From NCBI GenBank assembly GCA_964550665.1, contig CAZJZW010000010.1, forward strand, positions 1 to 24,231: DNA of 24,231 bases, in the 5' to 3' direction. The notes under the pieces were generated by a model, which worked only from the letters and a program-made list of their open reading frames with translations, did not search any database and was not told the origin of the DNA. Shown in pieces: positions 14,563-20,886 of the stretch (positions within the stretch are counted from its first letter, which is position 1; every line of letters begins with the position of its first letter). Position numbers and translations under genes: made by a program. Source of the DNA: JAUPTX01 sp964550665 (GTDB lineage: Bacteria > Patescibacteriota > Minisyncoccia > Phycocordibacterales > CSBR16-119).

Positions 14563-14719
14563 GACCCACACTACACACCTAAAACTAAGATAATTTTAGT
14601 CAAAAAACGAGTAAACTCGCCCAGCCCAGCAATGTGTACACATTGCTGGGCTGGGCTCAAACATACTCGTTTTTAAGACAAATTACCTTAGTTTATTAAC
14701 GGTGTTCTCGTGTAGGGTC
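14563..14719. repeat. 157-bp imperfect palindrome with perfect 38-bp core
   Basis: The core at 14619-14656 is a perfect 38-bp palindrome centred on GTGTACAC, with GCCCAGCCCAGC arms. Outside it, AAAAACGAGTA (14603-14613) matches TACTCGTTTTT (14664-14674). Further out, CTAAG-TAATTT-GTC (14585-14601) matches GAC-AAATTA-CTTAG (14677-14691). Outermost, GACCC-ACAC (14563-14571) matches GTGT-AGGGTC (14711-14719). Roughly three quarters of the bases pair. No coding frame or target-site duplication is seen. It could be a MITE-like relic, a protein-binding site or a long RNA hairpin. Confidence 0.85.
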
Positions 14720-14742
14720 GGAAAGTGGTTAATTGACGCATA

Positions 14743-14771
14743 TTGACACACATTGATAGGTGTGAAATAAT
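14743..14771 (+). promoter_or_regulatory. Promoter of the small transcript at about 14779
   Basis: TTGACA (14743-14748) and AATAAT (14766-14771) are 17 bp apart, and TGA directly before the -10 box makes it extended. Related ATTGA steps at 14732, 14742 and 14752 repeat every 10 bp, covering the -35 region, as for proteins stacked on one face of DNA. Confidence 0.7.
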
Positions 14772-14778
14772 ACAACAC

Positions 14779-14865
14779 ATGAAATTTAAGATTTTAAATT
14801 TAACAAATCATCACAAAGCCAACATTTTGAGGGTTGGTGATTTTTCTCTTTCTATTTTTTATTAA
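14779..14865 (+). CDS. Possible leaderless 28-aa peptide
   Basis: An ATG at 14779 falls 7 bases after the -10 box, the same spacing as at uvrB, uvrC, proS and ddl, and opens 28 codons to TAA at 14865. The peptide starts MKFKILNLTNHHKANILRV and is basic and amphipathic, with no recognised motif. It competes with the small-RNA reading of the same unit, and both could be true. Confidence 0.3.
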   Translation: MKFKILNLTNHHKANILRVGDFSLSIFY

Positions 14866-14885
14866 TAGAAAAATAATAAAATAGC

Positions 14886-14917
14886 AAAAACACCAGCTCG
14901 CAAGAGCTGGTGTTTTT
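14886..14917 (+). terminator. Strong terminator of the small transcript
   Basis: AAAAACACCAGCTC (14886-14899) pairs fully with GAGCTGGTGTTTTT (14904-14917) around GCAA, followed by further T residues. Confidence 0.93.
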
Positions 14918-14946
14918 TGTTCTTTAAACTCCAAAAATCAAGAAAA

Positions 14947-15114
14947 ATGACCAAACGTAAGTCTAAAAAACAGGACAACAAAGTTTTGGATGAGTGCTCA
15001 AAAGGTGGGAGGCATGAATTTGAAACTCGGTCGGGTGGCTTGGGTCAAACATATGTTGTTTGTTGTAAATGTGGGGGACCTCCTCCGTTTACAGGGCATC
15101 TTGGTTTTAGTTAA
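14947..15114 (+). CDS. Small Cys/His-rich protein, 55 aa
   Basis: The family is not recognised. After a lysine-rich N-terminus (MTKRKSKKQDNK) come Cys and His (DECSKGGRHEF) and then VVCCKCGG, together a plausible single zinc-binding knuckle. The size and basic end suggest nucleic-acid binding. The frame extends upstream to 14917, but that start lies at the end of the preceding terminator, so ATG 14947 is preferred. No clear promoter is seen, and transcription may come from terminator read-through. It has its own strong terminator. Confidence 0.65.
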   Translation: MTKRKSKKQDNKVLDECSKGGRHEFETRSGGLGQTYVVCCKCGGPPPFTGHLGFS

Positions 15115-15147
15115 AAAACACCGCGGACAATGTCCGCGGTGTTTTTT
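15113..15147 (+). terminator. Terminator of the 14947-15114 gene
   Basis: AAAAAACACCGCGGAC (15113-15128) pairs perfectly with GTCCGCGGTGTTTTTT (15132-15147) around AAT. The stem starts inside the stop codon. Confidence 0.95.
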
Positions 15148-15170
15148 CTTTTCCACGTTTTTAACATAAG

Positions 15171-15380
15171 AAAAAATAAAATCTCGTGTAAAATGGATGC
15201 ATGGATTTAAATGGGAAAACTAGAGNNNNNNNNNNNNNNNNNNNNNNNNNNNNNNNNNNNNNNNNNNNNNNNNNNNNNNNNNNNNNNNNNNNNNNNNNNN
15301 NNNNNNNNNNNNNNNNNNNNNNNNNAAAAAATAAAATCTCGTGTAAAATGGATGCATGGATTTAAATGGGAAAACTAGAG
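15171..15380. other. False scaffold gap with 55-bp duplicated flanks before ddl
   Basis: Bases 15171-15225 and 15326-15380 are identical (55 bp) around exactly 100 Ns. The repeat covers the ddl promoter and first codons. Merging the copies leaves one ddl start and removes 155 false bases from a stretch of about 240 bases that otherwise shows no gene. Confidence 0.93.
15344..15349 (+). promoter_or_regulatory. -10 box of the ddl-like gene, leaderless arrangement
   Basis: TAAAAT, preceded by GTG, ends 6 bases before the ATG at 15356. The same box appears at 15189-15194 in the duplicated flank. No good -35 is visible in the merged sequence. Confidence 0.55.
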
Positions 15381-16369
15381 TTGGGGTTATTCGTGGAGGG
15401 ATTACTCCTGAATACTACATCTCGCTTGCGGCTGGGTCATATATCCTAAATAATATTTCAAAAGACAGATACCAACCTGTCGATATTTTAATTACTAAAG
15501 ATGGGACTTGGCATAAACAAGGCGTGGCGATAGAACCTCGAGATTTAAAAAAGCACGTAGATATTGTTTTTAATACGTTGTACGGAGTGTACGGAGAAGA
15601 TGGAAAACTCCAAGATTTTCTAGATGAACTTGGCGTGCCGTATGTTGGCTCTGACCCATTCTCTTCTTCGATGACAGCAAATAAGAAAAAGAAAAAACAG
15701 CGTCTCGAAGATCTCGGTCTTAAAACTCCAAAGTATTTTATATTACAAGGTCTTCTTAAAATGGAAGATGAAAAAGAACAGTTAGAATTCTTGCGGAAAA
15801 AAGCCATGGAGATTTTTAAGAAAATCCATCCACCGTGGGTTGTAAAACCAGTTCTTGGTTCTGCTTCTACATTTACATATCTTGTGACAACTTTCACTGA
15901 CCTTGTTTATTTGCTTAATAACTTGGCAGATAAATTCGATGAGATAATCGTTGAAGAATTTATCGAAGGCACGGAAGTAGTTTCTGGAATTATGAATGGA
16001 CTTCGCGGAGAAGAAGACTATGTTCTTCCGCCTTTTGAAATTCAAAAGCCAGGGAAAATTCTTGATTACGAAACACGGTTTAATAAAAAGCATGCATTGC
16101 GGATGTTGGATAAAAAATTCGCCGAACACAAAGACGCCATCGCTGATATTATAAAGACGCTTCACAAAGAGTTTAACCTAACTGATTATTCCACAGCAAA
16201 CCTCATTCTCTCTCCAAAAGGCGGAATCTATGTTATAGAAGTTGATAGCCAGCCAATCTTAGGTGAAGGCGAGATTTTGCCATCAATGATGGAAGAAATT
16301 GGTTGTCCTGATCATATTTGGATTGACCATTTGATACAAAGAAAGATAAATAGAGATCTTGCAAACTAA
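15356..16369 (+). CDS. D-alanine-D-alanine ligase-like ATP-grasp protein
   Basis: The ATP-grasp fold of Ddl is clear: GGITPEYYISL with Glu 19 in the place of E. coli DdlB Glu 15, LYGVYGEDGKLQDFLDELGVPYVG (75-98), VVKPVLGSAS (162-171) and EEFIEGTEV. Ddl joins two D-alanines for the peptidoglycan stem peptide. Several active-site positions differ from DdlB by eye alignment: Arg 255 becomes Thr 280, Asp 257 becomes Asn 282, Asn 272 becomes Asp 297, and the SPGMT loop becomes QPILG. Glu 270 is kept (Glu 295). The usual lysine-dependent loop after the ligase linker carries a KKKKK run (110-114). It may be a ligase with another substrate, so no symbol is given. Tag follows three bases after its stop. 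Confidence 0.88.
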   Translation: MDLNGKTRVGVIRGGITPEYYISLAAGSYILNNISKDRYQPVDILITKDGTWHKQGVAIEPRDLKKHVDIVFNTLYGVYGEDGKLQDFLDELGVPYVGSDPFSSSMTANKKKKKQRLEDLGLKTPKYFILQGLLKMEDEKEQLEFLRKKAMEIFKKIHPPWVVKPVLGSASTFTYLVTTFTDLVYLLNNLADKFDEIIVEEFIEGTEVVSGIMNGLRGEEDYVLPPFEIQKPGKILDYETRFNKKHALRMLDKKFAEHKDAIADIIKTLHKEFNLTDYSTANLILSPKGGIYVIEVDSQPILGEGEILPSMMEEIGCPDHIWIDHLIQRKINRDLAN

Positions 16370-16372
16370 TTT

Positions 16373-16933
16373 ATGAAACGATGTTCGTGGCCAGGTGAAG
16401 ACGAATTAATGCAAAATTATCACGACACAGAGTGGGGCGTGCCTCTTTTTGATGATAAAAAACTTTTTGAATTTTTAGTGCTCGACGCTTTTCAAGCAGG
16501 ACTTTCGTGGAAAACTATTTTACACAAACGGAAAAATTTCGCCAAAGCTTTTGATAATTTAAATTACAAAAAGATTGCTCTGTATGATACGAAAAAATTA
16601 AATCTCTTAATGAAAGATGCAGGAATAATCAGAAATAGACTAAAAATCCAAAGTACAAAAATAAACGCACAAAAGTTTATAGAAGTACAAAAAGAATTTG
16701 GAAGTTTTAATAAATACATTTGGCAGTTTGTAAGAGGGAAGTCAATTGTGAATAGATGGAAGTCGTCAAAAGATATTCCTGCGAAAACAAAAGAAGCTGA
16801 GGCGATGTCAAAAGATTTAAAAAAGAGAGGATTTAAATTTGTTGGACCGACGATTTGTTATGCTTTTATGCAAGCCTCCGGAATGGTAAACGACCACACA
16901 ACTGATTGTTTTAGATATAAAGAGGTAAAATAG
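16373..16933 (+). CDS. tag: DNA-3-methyladenine glycosylase I
   Basis: Tag removes 3-methyladenine from alkylated DNA, starting base excision repair. The 186-residue protein matches E. coli Tag along its length. The zinc snap is complete: Cys 4, His 17 (NYHDTEWGVP), His 175 and Cys 179 (NDHTTDC). The helix-hairpin-helix-type core includes AGLSW, DAGIIRNRLKIQ and KRGFKFVGPTICYAFMQASG. One notable change is Asp 38 where E. coli has Glu 38 in the base-binding pocket (LDAFQAGLSW). It lies three bases after the ddl-like gene and is very likely co-transcribed with it. Confidence 0.96.
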   Translation: MKRCSWPGEDELMQNYHDTEWGVPLFDDKKLFEFLVLDAFQAGLSWKTILHKRKNFAKAFDNLNYKKIALYDTKKLNLLMKDAGIIRNRLKIQSTKINAQKFIEVQKEFGSFNKYIWQFVRGKSIVNRWKSSKDIPAKTKEAEAMSKDLKKRGFKFVGPTICYAFMQASGMVNDHTTDCFRYKEVK

Positions 16934-17054
16934 AGAATAGTTAGGGAATGTAAAATGCTACTTGAAAACAAAAACGACCCATTTGCTTTTAAAATATAAG
17001 GAATCTAAGATCTTTTAGGTTGTTTATTGGCAAGTTCGCTTTTTAAATAAATTT

Positions 17055-17063
17055 TGGTATACT
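17055..17063 (+). promoter_or_regulatory. ATP synthase operon promoter (extended -10)
   Basis: TGG-TATACT is an extended -10 box (17055-17063). TTCGCT at 17035-17040 could act as a weak -35 at 17 bp. The leader to ATG 17096 is about 25 bases. The stretch from 16934 to here holds no other gene. Confidence 0.65.
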
Positions 17064-17095
17064 ACTTGCGACTCGCTCAGGGTCTTTTTACGTTT

Positions 17096-17407
17096 ATGGA
17101 AGAGAAAGATATACAAGTAAAAAAAAAGTTAAACGCTGATTATCACAAGATAACCTCGAAGCTTTTTTATAACTCGCTTATAAATATCCCACTTTTTGCT
17201 GTACCTGCGTTCACCGCTCTATTTCTAGGGAAATATTTTGATGCCAAGTTTGGTACAGATAAAACTATTACTCTTATTTTGCTATTTATTGCACTTACTT
17301 TCTCTTGGGTTTTGGTTTTGAAAAAAAATGCCAAACTTACAAAAGAATATAAAGCAATACGACAAAAGATGAAGGATGAAGAAACTCAAAAAGAAGCTAA
17401 AAATTAA
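17096..17407 (+). CDS. AtpZ/AtpI-like ATP synthase accessory protein
   Basis: This 103-residue protein has two membrane helices (about 27-46 and 56-76) joined by a tight turn, GKYFDAKFGTDK, with charged ends. That is the layout of the small AtpZ/AtpI proteins encoded just before atpB, thought to help c-ring assembly or carry Mg/Ca ions with the ATP synthase. The frame is open from 17054, but that start precedes the -10 box, so ATG 17096 is chosen. It is the first gene of the operon. The identity rests mainly on topology and position. Confidence 0.82.
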   Translation: MEEKDIQVKKKLNADYHKITSKLFYNSLINIPLFAVPAFTALFLGKYFDAKFGTDKTITLILLFIALTFSWVLVLKKNAKLTKEYKAIRQKMKDEETQKEAKN

Positions 17408-17412
17408 AATAT

Positions 17413-18216
17413 ATGACAGGAGAAATTTTTAGCTTTAAAAGAGATATTTCGACGATTGGACCATCAACGGTTTTCGATATTTCCGGTTTCCCTATAGTGA
17501 ACTCAACTATTTTTATATTTCTGATCCTGCTTCTACTTCTAGCTTTTACTTTTTTTGTCTTTCGTAAAAAAAGTTTAGTCCCTGGAAAAGTTCAAGCGTT
17601 CTTTGAAATAGTTTATGAGGCGATCCACAGACAGATAAGTACTATAACAGGGAACGACTATCATACTAAAAGAGTTTTCCCGATCATAGCATCTATCTTT
17701 CTGTTTGTCGGAGTTTCAAACTATCTTGGAATGATACCAGGACTCTCGAGTATTACTTTTGACGGAAACTCCATTCTTCGAACAGCTACGGCAGACTTCA
17801 ACACTACCTTTGCTATCGCATTTGGCGCACTTATAGTTCTTCAATTTGTTTCTATAAAAGATTTTGGTATTTTGGGTCACATAAATAAGTACATTCCAGT
17901 TAAACAGATAAAAGAAGATATGAAAAAGGGGGTGCTGGCGCCAATCTTTATCTTTGTTACAATACTTATCGCTTGTCTCGACATAGTGGGAGAATTTGCA
18001 AAAGTGATTTCCGTATCTCTTCGTTTATTCGGTAATCTTTACGCTGGAGATGTTCTAACCACTGTTCTTATTGGGATATTTGCATTCGTTGTTCCTTCTT
18101 TCTGGGTTGCCTTCAGTTTGCTTGGTTCTCTGGTTCAAACCATCGTTTTTGGATCACTGATAACCGTGTTTTATATGCAAGCTGCTGGACCGGAACCTGG
18201 GACAGTGAAAGATTAA
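17413..18216 (+). CDS. atpB: F-type ATP synthase subunit a
   Basis: Subunit a forms the half-channels through which ions reach the c-ring. The essential arginine is Arg 204 in KVISVSLRLFGNLYAGDVL. Several hydrophobic helices run through the 267 residues, including 32-50, 90-110, 132-147 and 175-200, and a final pair from 215. The C-terminal helix has GSLVQTIVFGSLITVFYMQAA. Its start lies five bases after the previous stop, with no Shine-Dalgarno. Confidence 0.97.
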   Translation: MTGEIFSFKRDISTIGPSTVFDISGFPIVNSTIFIFLILLLLLAFTFFVFRKKSLVPGKVQAFFEIVYEAIHRQISTITGNDYHTKRVFPIIASIFLFVGVSNYLGMIPGLSSITFDGNSILRTATADFNTTFAIAFGALIVLQFVSIKDFGILGHINKYIPVKQIKEDMKKGVLAPIFIFVTILIACLDIVGEFAKVISVSLRLFGNLYAGDVLTTVLIGIFAFVVPSFWVAFSLLGSLVQTIVFGSLITVFYMQAAGPEPGTVKD

Positions 18217-18269
18217 AAGTTATTTATTAGTTATTAATTAATTTCGCTACGGCGATAAAAACAAAATTT

Positions 18270-18485
18270 ATGGACGCAGAATCAACAAAATATATAGCAA
18301 AGGCACTTATTATTCTTTCAATGCTTGCAACAGCACCAGCAGAAGCTTGGGTTGCCGCAAAAGCAATGGAAGCTATCGGAAGAAATCCAGAAGCAGGAGA
18401 TTCAATTTTCCCAAAAATGATTGTGGCGATGGCGATTTGTGAATCAACAGCGATTTACGCTTTGGTTGCATTCTTTATTATCTAA
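18270..18485 (+). CDS. atpE: F-type ATP synthase subunit c with alanine-motif helix
   Basis: Subunit c is the membrane hairpin that forms the rotating ring and carries the coupling ion. The polar loop GRNPEA (37-42) and the ion-binding carboxylate Glu 58 (AICESTAIY) identify it. In helix 1 the usual GxGxGxG packing motif is replaced by AxAxAxA (Ala 20, 22, 24, 26), and Glu 25 sits where sodium-type rings such as Ilyobacter carry Gln 32. Glu 58-Ser 59-Thr 60 followed by Tyr 63 also matches the sodium-ring pattern. At 71 residues it is short. No cleavable signal is seen. Confidence 0.96.
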   Translation: MDAESTKYIAKALIILSMLATAPAEAWVAAKAMEAIGRNPEAGDSIFPKMIVAMAICESTAIYALVAFFII

Positions 18486-18502
18486 TTTATTAAATACACC
18501 TT

Positions 18503-18994
18503 ATGATTGGTGAAGTATTAGGAAAACTTGGTTTTGATTGGAAAGTTGCATTGGCCAACTTGGTTAACTTTTTGATTATTTATTACCTACTTCGCAACGT
18601 CGTATTTAAAAAGTTGGGTAGCGCTATAAAAGAGCGACAGGAAAAAATCCAAAAAGGACTAGATGATGCTAAAAGAGCTGAAGGTGCTCTTACTATGGCA
18701 GAGTCTGAAAAAGAGGAGATTTTAAAAAAAGCTCAAAAAGAGTCGAAAAATATAACAGAGGAGGCTGATAAAAAGGCCAAAGTTATTATTTCTGAGTCTA
18801 AAAAAGAAGGGAATTTAGAAGCGGAGAAAATAAAAGAAAGCGCGCTTAAGGATATTGAAAAAGTTCGCCAGGAAACAGAAAAGAAGATCCAAAAAGATTT
18901 CGTTAATATGGTTTTGGATGGAGTTGAGAAAGTATCGGCAGACCAAATCGATAAAAACAAATCACAGCAGTTCGCGGAGAGTTTACTTAAATAA
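18503..18994 (+). CDS. atpF: F-type ATP synthase subunit b
   Basis: Subunit b is the peripheral stalk that holds F1 against F0. It has one N-terminal membrane helix (about 14-34, VALANLVNFLIIYYLLRNVV) followed by a long, highly charged helix of about 110 residues that should form the coiled-coil dimer. The 163-residue length is normal. Only one b gene is present, so a homodimer is expected. It ends four bases before atpH. Confidence 0.95.
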   Translation: MIGEVLGKLGFDWKVALANLVNFLIIYYLLRNVVFKKLGSAIKERQEKIQKGLDDAKRAEGALTMAESEKEEILKKAQKESKNITEEADKKAKVIISESKKEGNLEAEKIKESALKDIEKVRQETEKKIQKDFVNMVLDGVEKVSADQIDKNKSQQFAESLLK

Positions 18995-18997
18995 CCT

Positions 18998-19381
18998 ATG
19001 ATATCTTCTTCTCTTATAGTTAAAGCAATCAAAGAAAATATAAAGTCTGCAAATGACAACGAGTCTTTCGCAGATGATCTTTTGCTTTACCTAAAAGAGA
19101 ATCACTTACTTTATCTCTTGCCAAATATTTTAAACAAATTAGAGCAAGAAAAAATAAAAGAAGAAAAAACTAGCACTATTGAAGTTATAACTTCTCACGA
19201 ATTTGATTCAGACATATTAGATAAAATAAAAGGTCATATTGAAAAAGAAAAAGGAGATAAGTTTAAAACAACGGTCGACAGTTCACTTATCGGAGGATTT
19301 GTAATCAAGGGGAAAAACAGAATCCTAGACGCAAGTATAAAAAAGAACATTCAATTTTTAAGAGAATCACTAATAAAATAA
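18998..19381 (+). CDS. atpH: F-type ATP synthase subunit delta, short N-terminal domain
   Basis: Delta links the b stalk to the top of the alpha3beta3 head. The C-terminal hallmark VDSSLIGGFVIKGKNRILDASIKKNIQFLRE (about 93-123) is clear. At 127 residues it lacks about 50 from the N-terminal helical bundle that normally grips the alpha N-terminus; only the part like LKENHLLYLLPNILNKL remains. No in-frame start that would add the missing helices was found upstream, since atpF ends three bases before it. Confidence 0.92.
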   Translation: MISSSLIVKAIKENIKSANDNESFADDLLLYLKENHLLYLLPNILNKLEQEKIKEEKTSTIEVITSHEFDSDILDKIKGHIEKEKGDKFKTTVDSSLIGGFVIKGKNRILDASIKKNIQFLRESLIK

Positions 19382-19385
19382 TTTT

Positions 19386-20879
19386 ATGGCCAAAACAGAA
19401 GAATTTATAAAAAGTTTAAAGAACAAAATCGCCAACTTCAAACCAGAAGTTTTACAAAGCGAGACAGGACAGGTGGTGAGTGTATTCGATGGTATTGCAA
19501 AAATATCTGGACTTCCAAATGCGAAAGCATCTGAAATCCTGTCATTTTCAAATGGAGCTTTGGGCCTCGCTCTAAACCTCGAGGAAGATTTTATCGGAGC
19601 GATTATTTTAGGTGATTTTAAAAATATTAAAGAAGGCGACATTGTCACCAGAACAGAAAAAATTCTTTCTGTTGCTGTAGGGGATGGAATAGTTGGACGT
19701 GTTGTAGATCCTCTTGCTCGTCCAATAGATTCCAAGGGAGATCTTGGTAAAACCGTTGATGTTCTTGTGGAAAAAGTAGCTCCTGGAGTTATGAGTCGTG
19801 AACCTGTAAACCAACCAGTTCAAACAGGTATCAAATCTATCGATGCGATGATCCCGGTTGGACGAGGACAAAGAGAGCTTATTATCGGTGACCGACAAAC
19901 AGGAAAAACCGCTATCGCTATCGATACAATCCTCAACCAAAAAGGTCAGAATATGAAGTGTGTCTATGTGGCTATCGGTCAAAAGCAATCTAAAATCGCT
20001 CGAACTGTTTCAAAACTTGAAGAAGCAGGAGCGATGGAATACACGACTGTCGTCGCAGCTGGAGCATCTGACAACCCTGCGATGCTATACCTTGCACCTT
20101 ACACAGGTGTTTCTATTGCAGAATATTTTATGGCCAAAGGCGAAGACGTTTTGATTGTTTACGATGATCTTTCAAAACACGCTGTAGCTTACCGAGAAAT
20201 CTCACTTCTTCTTCGAAGACCGCCTGGTCGTGAGGCGTACCCAGGAGACGTTTTTTATCTACACTCAAGACTTCTAGAACGAGCTTGTCGGAAAAACGCT
20301 AACCACGGAAGTGGATCTATTACAGCCCTGCCGATTATCGAAACTCAAGCGGGTGACGTGTCCGGATATATTCCAACAAACGTTATTTCTATTACCGACG
20401 GACAGATTTTTCTTGAAACAGATTTGTTTTATAAGGGAATTCGCCCTGCGATAAACGCTGGTCTTTCTGTTTCTCGTGTGGGAGGTTCTGCTCAAATAAA
20501 ATCAATGAAGAAAAATGCCGGAACTCTAAAACTTGCGATGGCGCAATACCGAGAGCTTGAGTCTTTCTCTCAATTCGACTCAGATTTAGATCCTGAAACA
20601 AAGAAAGTCATCGAAAGAGGAAAAAGAGTAACAGAACTTCTAAAACAAGATCAGTTCTCGCCGATGCCAGTGGCCCTTCAGGTTGTCTCTATTTTTGCTA
20701 TGAATGCTGGATTTTTCGATGAAGTAAAACCAGAAGAAGTTCGAACTCTAGAAAAAGATTTACATAAGTTTTTATCTTCTGGTAAAAAAGCACTTCTGAC
20801 TAAAATAGAAAAAGATTGGTCAGATGAAATAAAAGCAGATCTAGAAAAAGCTCTTAAAGATTTTAAAATGAGTATATAA
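19386..20879 (+). CDS. atpA: F-type ATP synthase subunit alpha
   Basis: Alpha carries the non-catalytic nucleotide sites of F1. Walker A is GDRQTGKT (168-175), and the arginine-finger segment VSRVGGSAQ is present near 360. The 497-residue length is normal for the family. The N-terminus (MAKTEEFIKSLKNKIANF) is the region that would contact delta, which is shortened here. It starts four bases after atpH, preceded by TTTT and with no Shine-Dalgarno. Confidence 0.99.
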   Translation: MAKTEEFIKSLKNKIANFKPEVLQSETGQVVSVFDGIAKISGLPNAKASEILSFSNGALGLALNLEEDFIGAIILGDFKNIKEGDIVTRTEKILSVAVGDGIVGRVVDPLARPIDSKGDLGKTVDVLVEKVAPGVMSREPVNQPVQTGIKSIDAMIPVGRGQRELIIGDRQTGKTAIAIDTILNQKGQNMKCVYVAIGQKQSKIARTVSKLEEAGAMEYTTVVAAGASDNPAMLYLAPYTGVSIAEYFMAKGEDVLIVYDDLSKHAVAYREISLLLRRPPGREAYPGDVFYLHSRLLERACRKNANHGSGSITALPIIETQAGDVSGYIPTNVISITDGQIFLETDLFYKGIRPAINAGLSVSRVGGSAQIKSMKKNAGTLKLAMAQYRELESFSQFDSDLDPETKKVIERGKRVTELLKQDQFSPMPVALQVVSIFAMNAGFFDEVKPEEVRTLEKDLHKFLSSGKKALLTKIEKDWSDEIKADLEKALKDFKMSI

Positions 20880-20886
20880 ATTATTT

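Larger units (their letters stand above)
14779..14917 (+). ncRNA. Candidate structured small RNA of about 140 nt
   Basis: The unit runs from a predicted start near 14779 to a strong terminator and encodes no conserved protein. It is tiled by hairpins. The first is AAATTTAA/TTAAATTT (14782-14801). The second has an outer stem ATCAC/GTGAT and an inner stem CAAC/GTTG (roughly 14808-14841). The third is TTTCTATT/AATAGAAA around 14849-14871. The fourth is the terminator. I see no match to 6S, tmRNA, SRP or RNase P RNA, and it is too distant from the next gene for a clear riboswitch call. The alternative is a leaderless 28-codon ORF starting on the same base. AT-rich hairpins arise easily, so this is a candidate only. 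Confidence 0.45.

Noticed and set aside
14526..14719. CRISPR array or integron attC site
   Set aside because: There is one nested palindrome, not spaced direct repeats, no cas or integrase gene is nearby, and the attC core GTTRRRY layout was not found.
14779..14917. 6S, tmRNA, SRP or RNase P RNA identity for the small transcript
   Set aside because: The length, composition and lack of known conserved blocks do not fit any of these.
15415..16165. Long minus-strand ORFs across the ddl-like gene
   Set aside because: They are antisense shadows of a clear ATP-grasp protein and contain no recognisable motifs.
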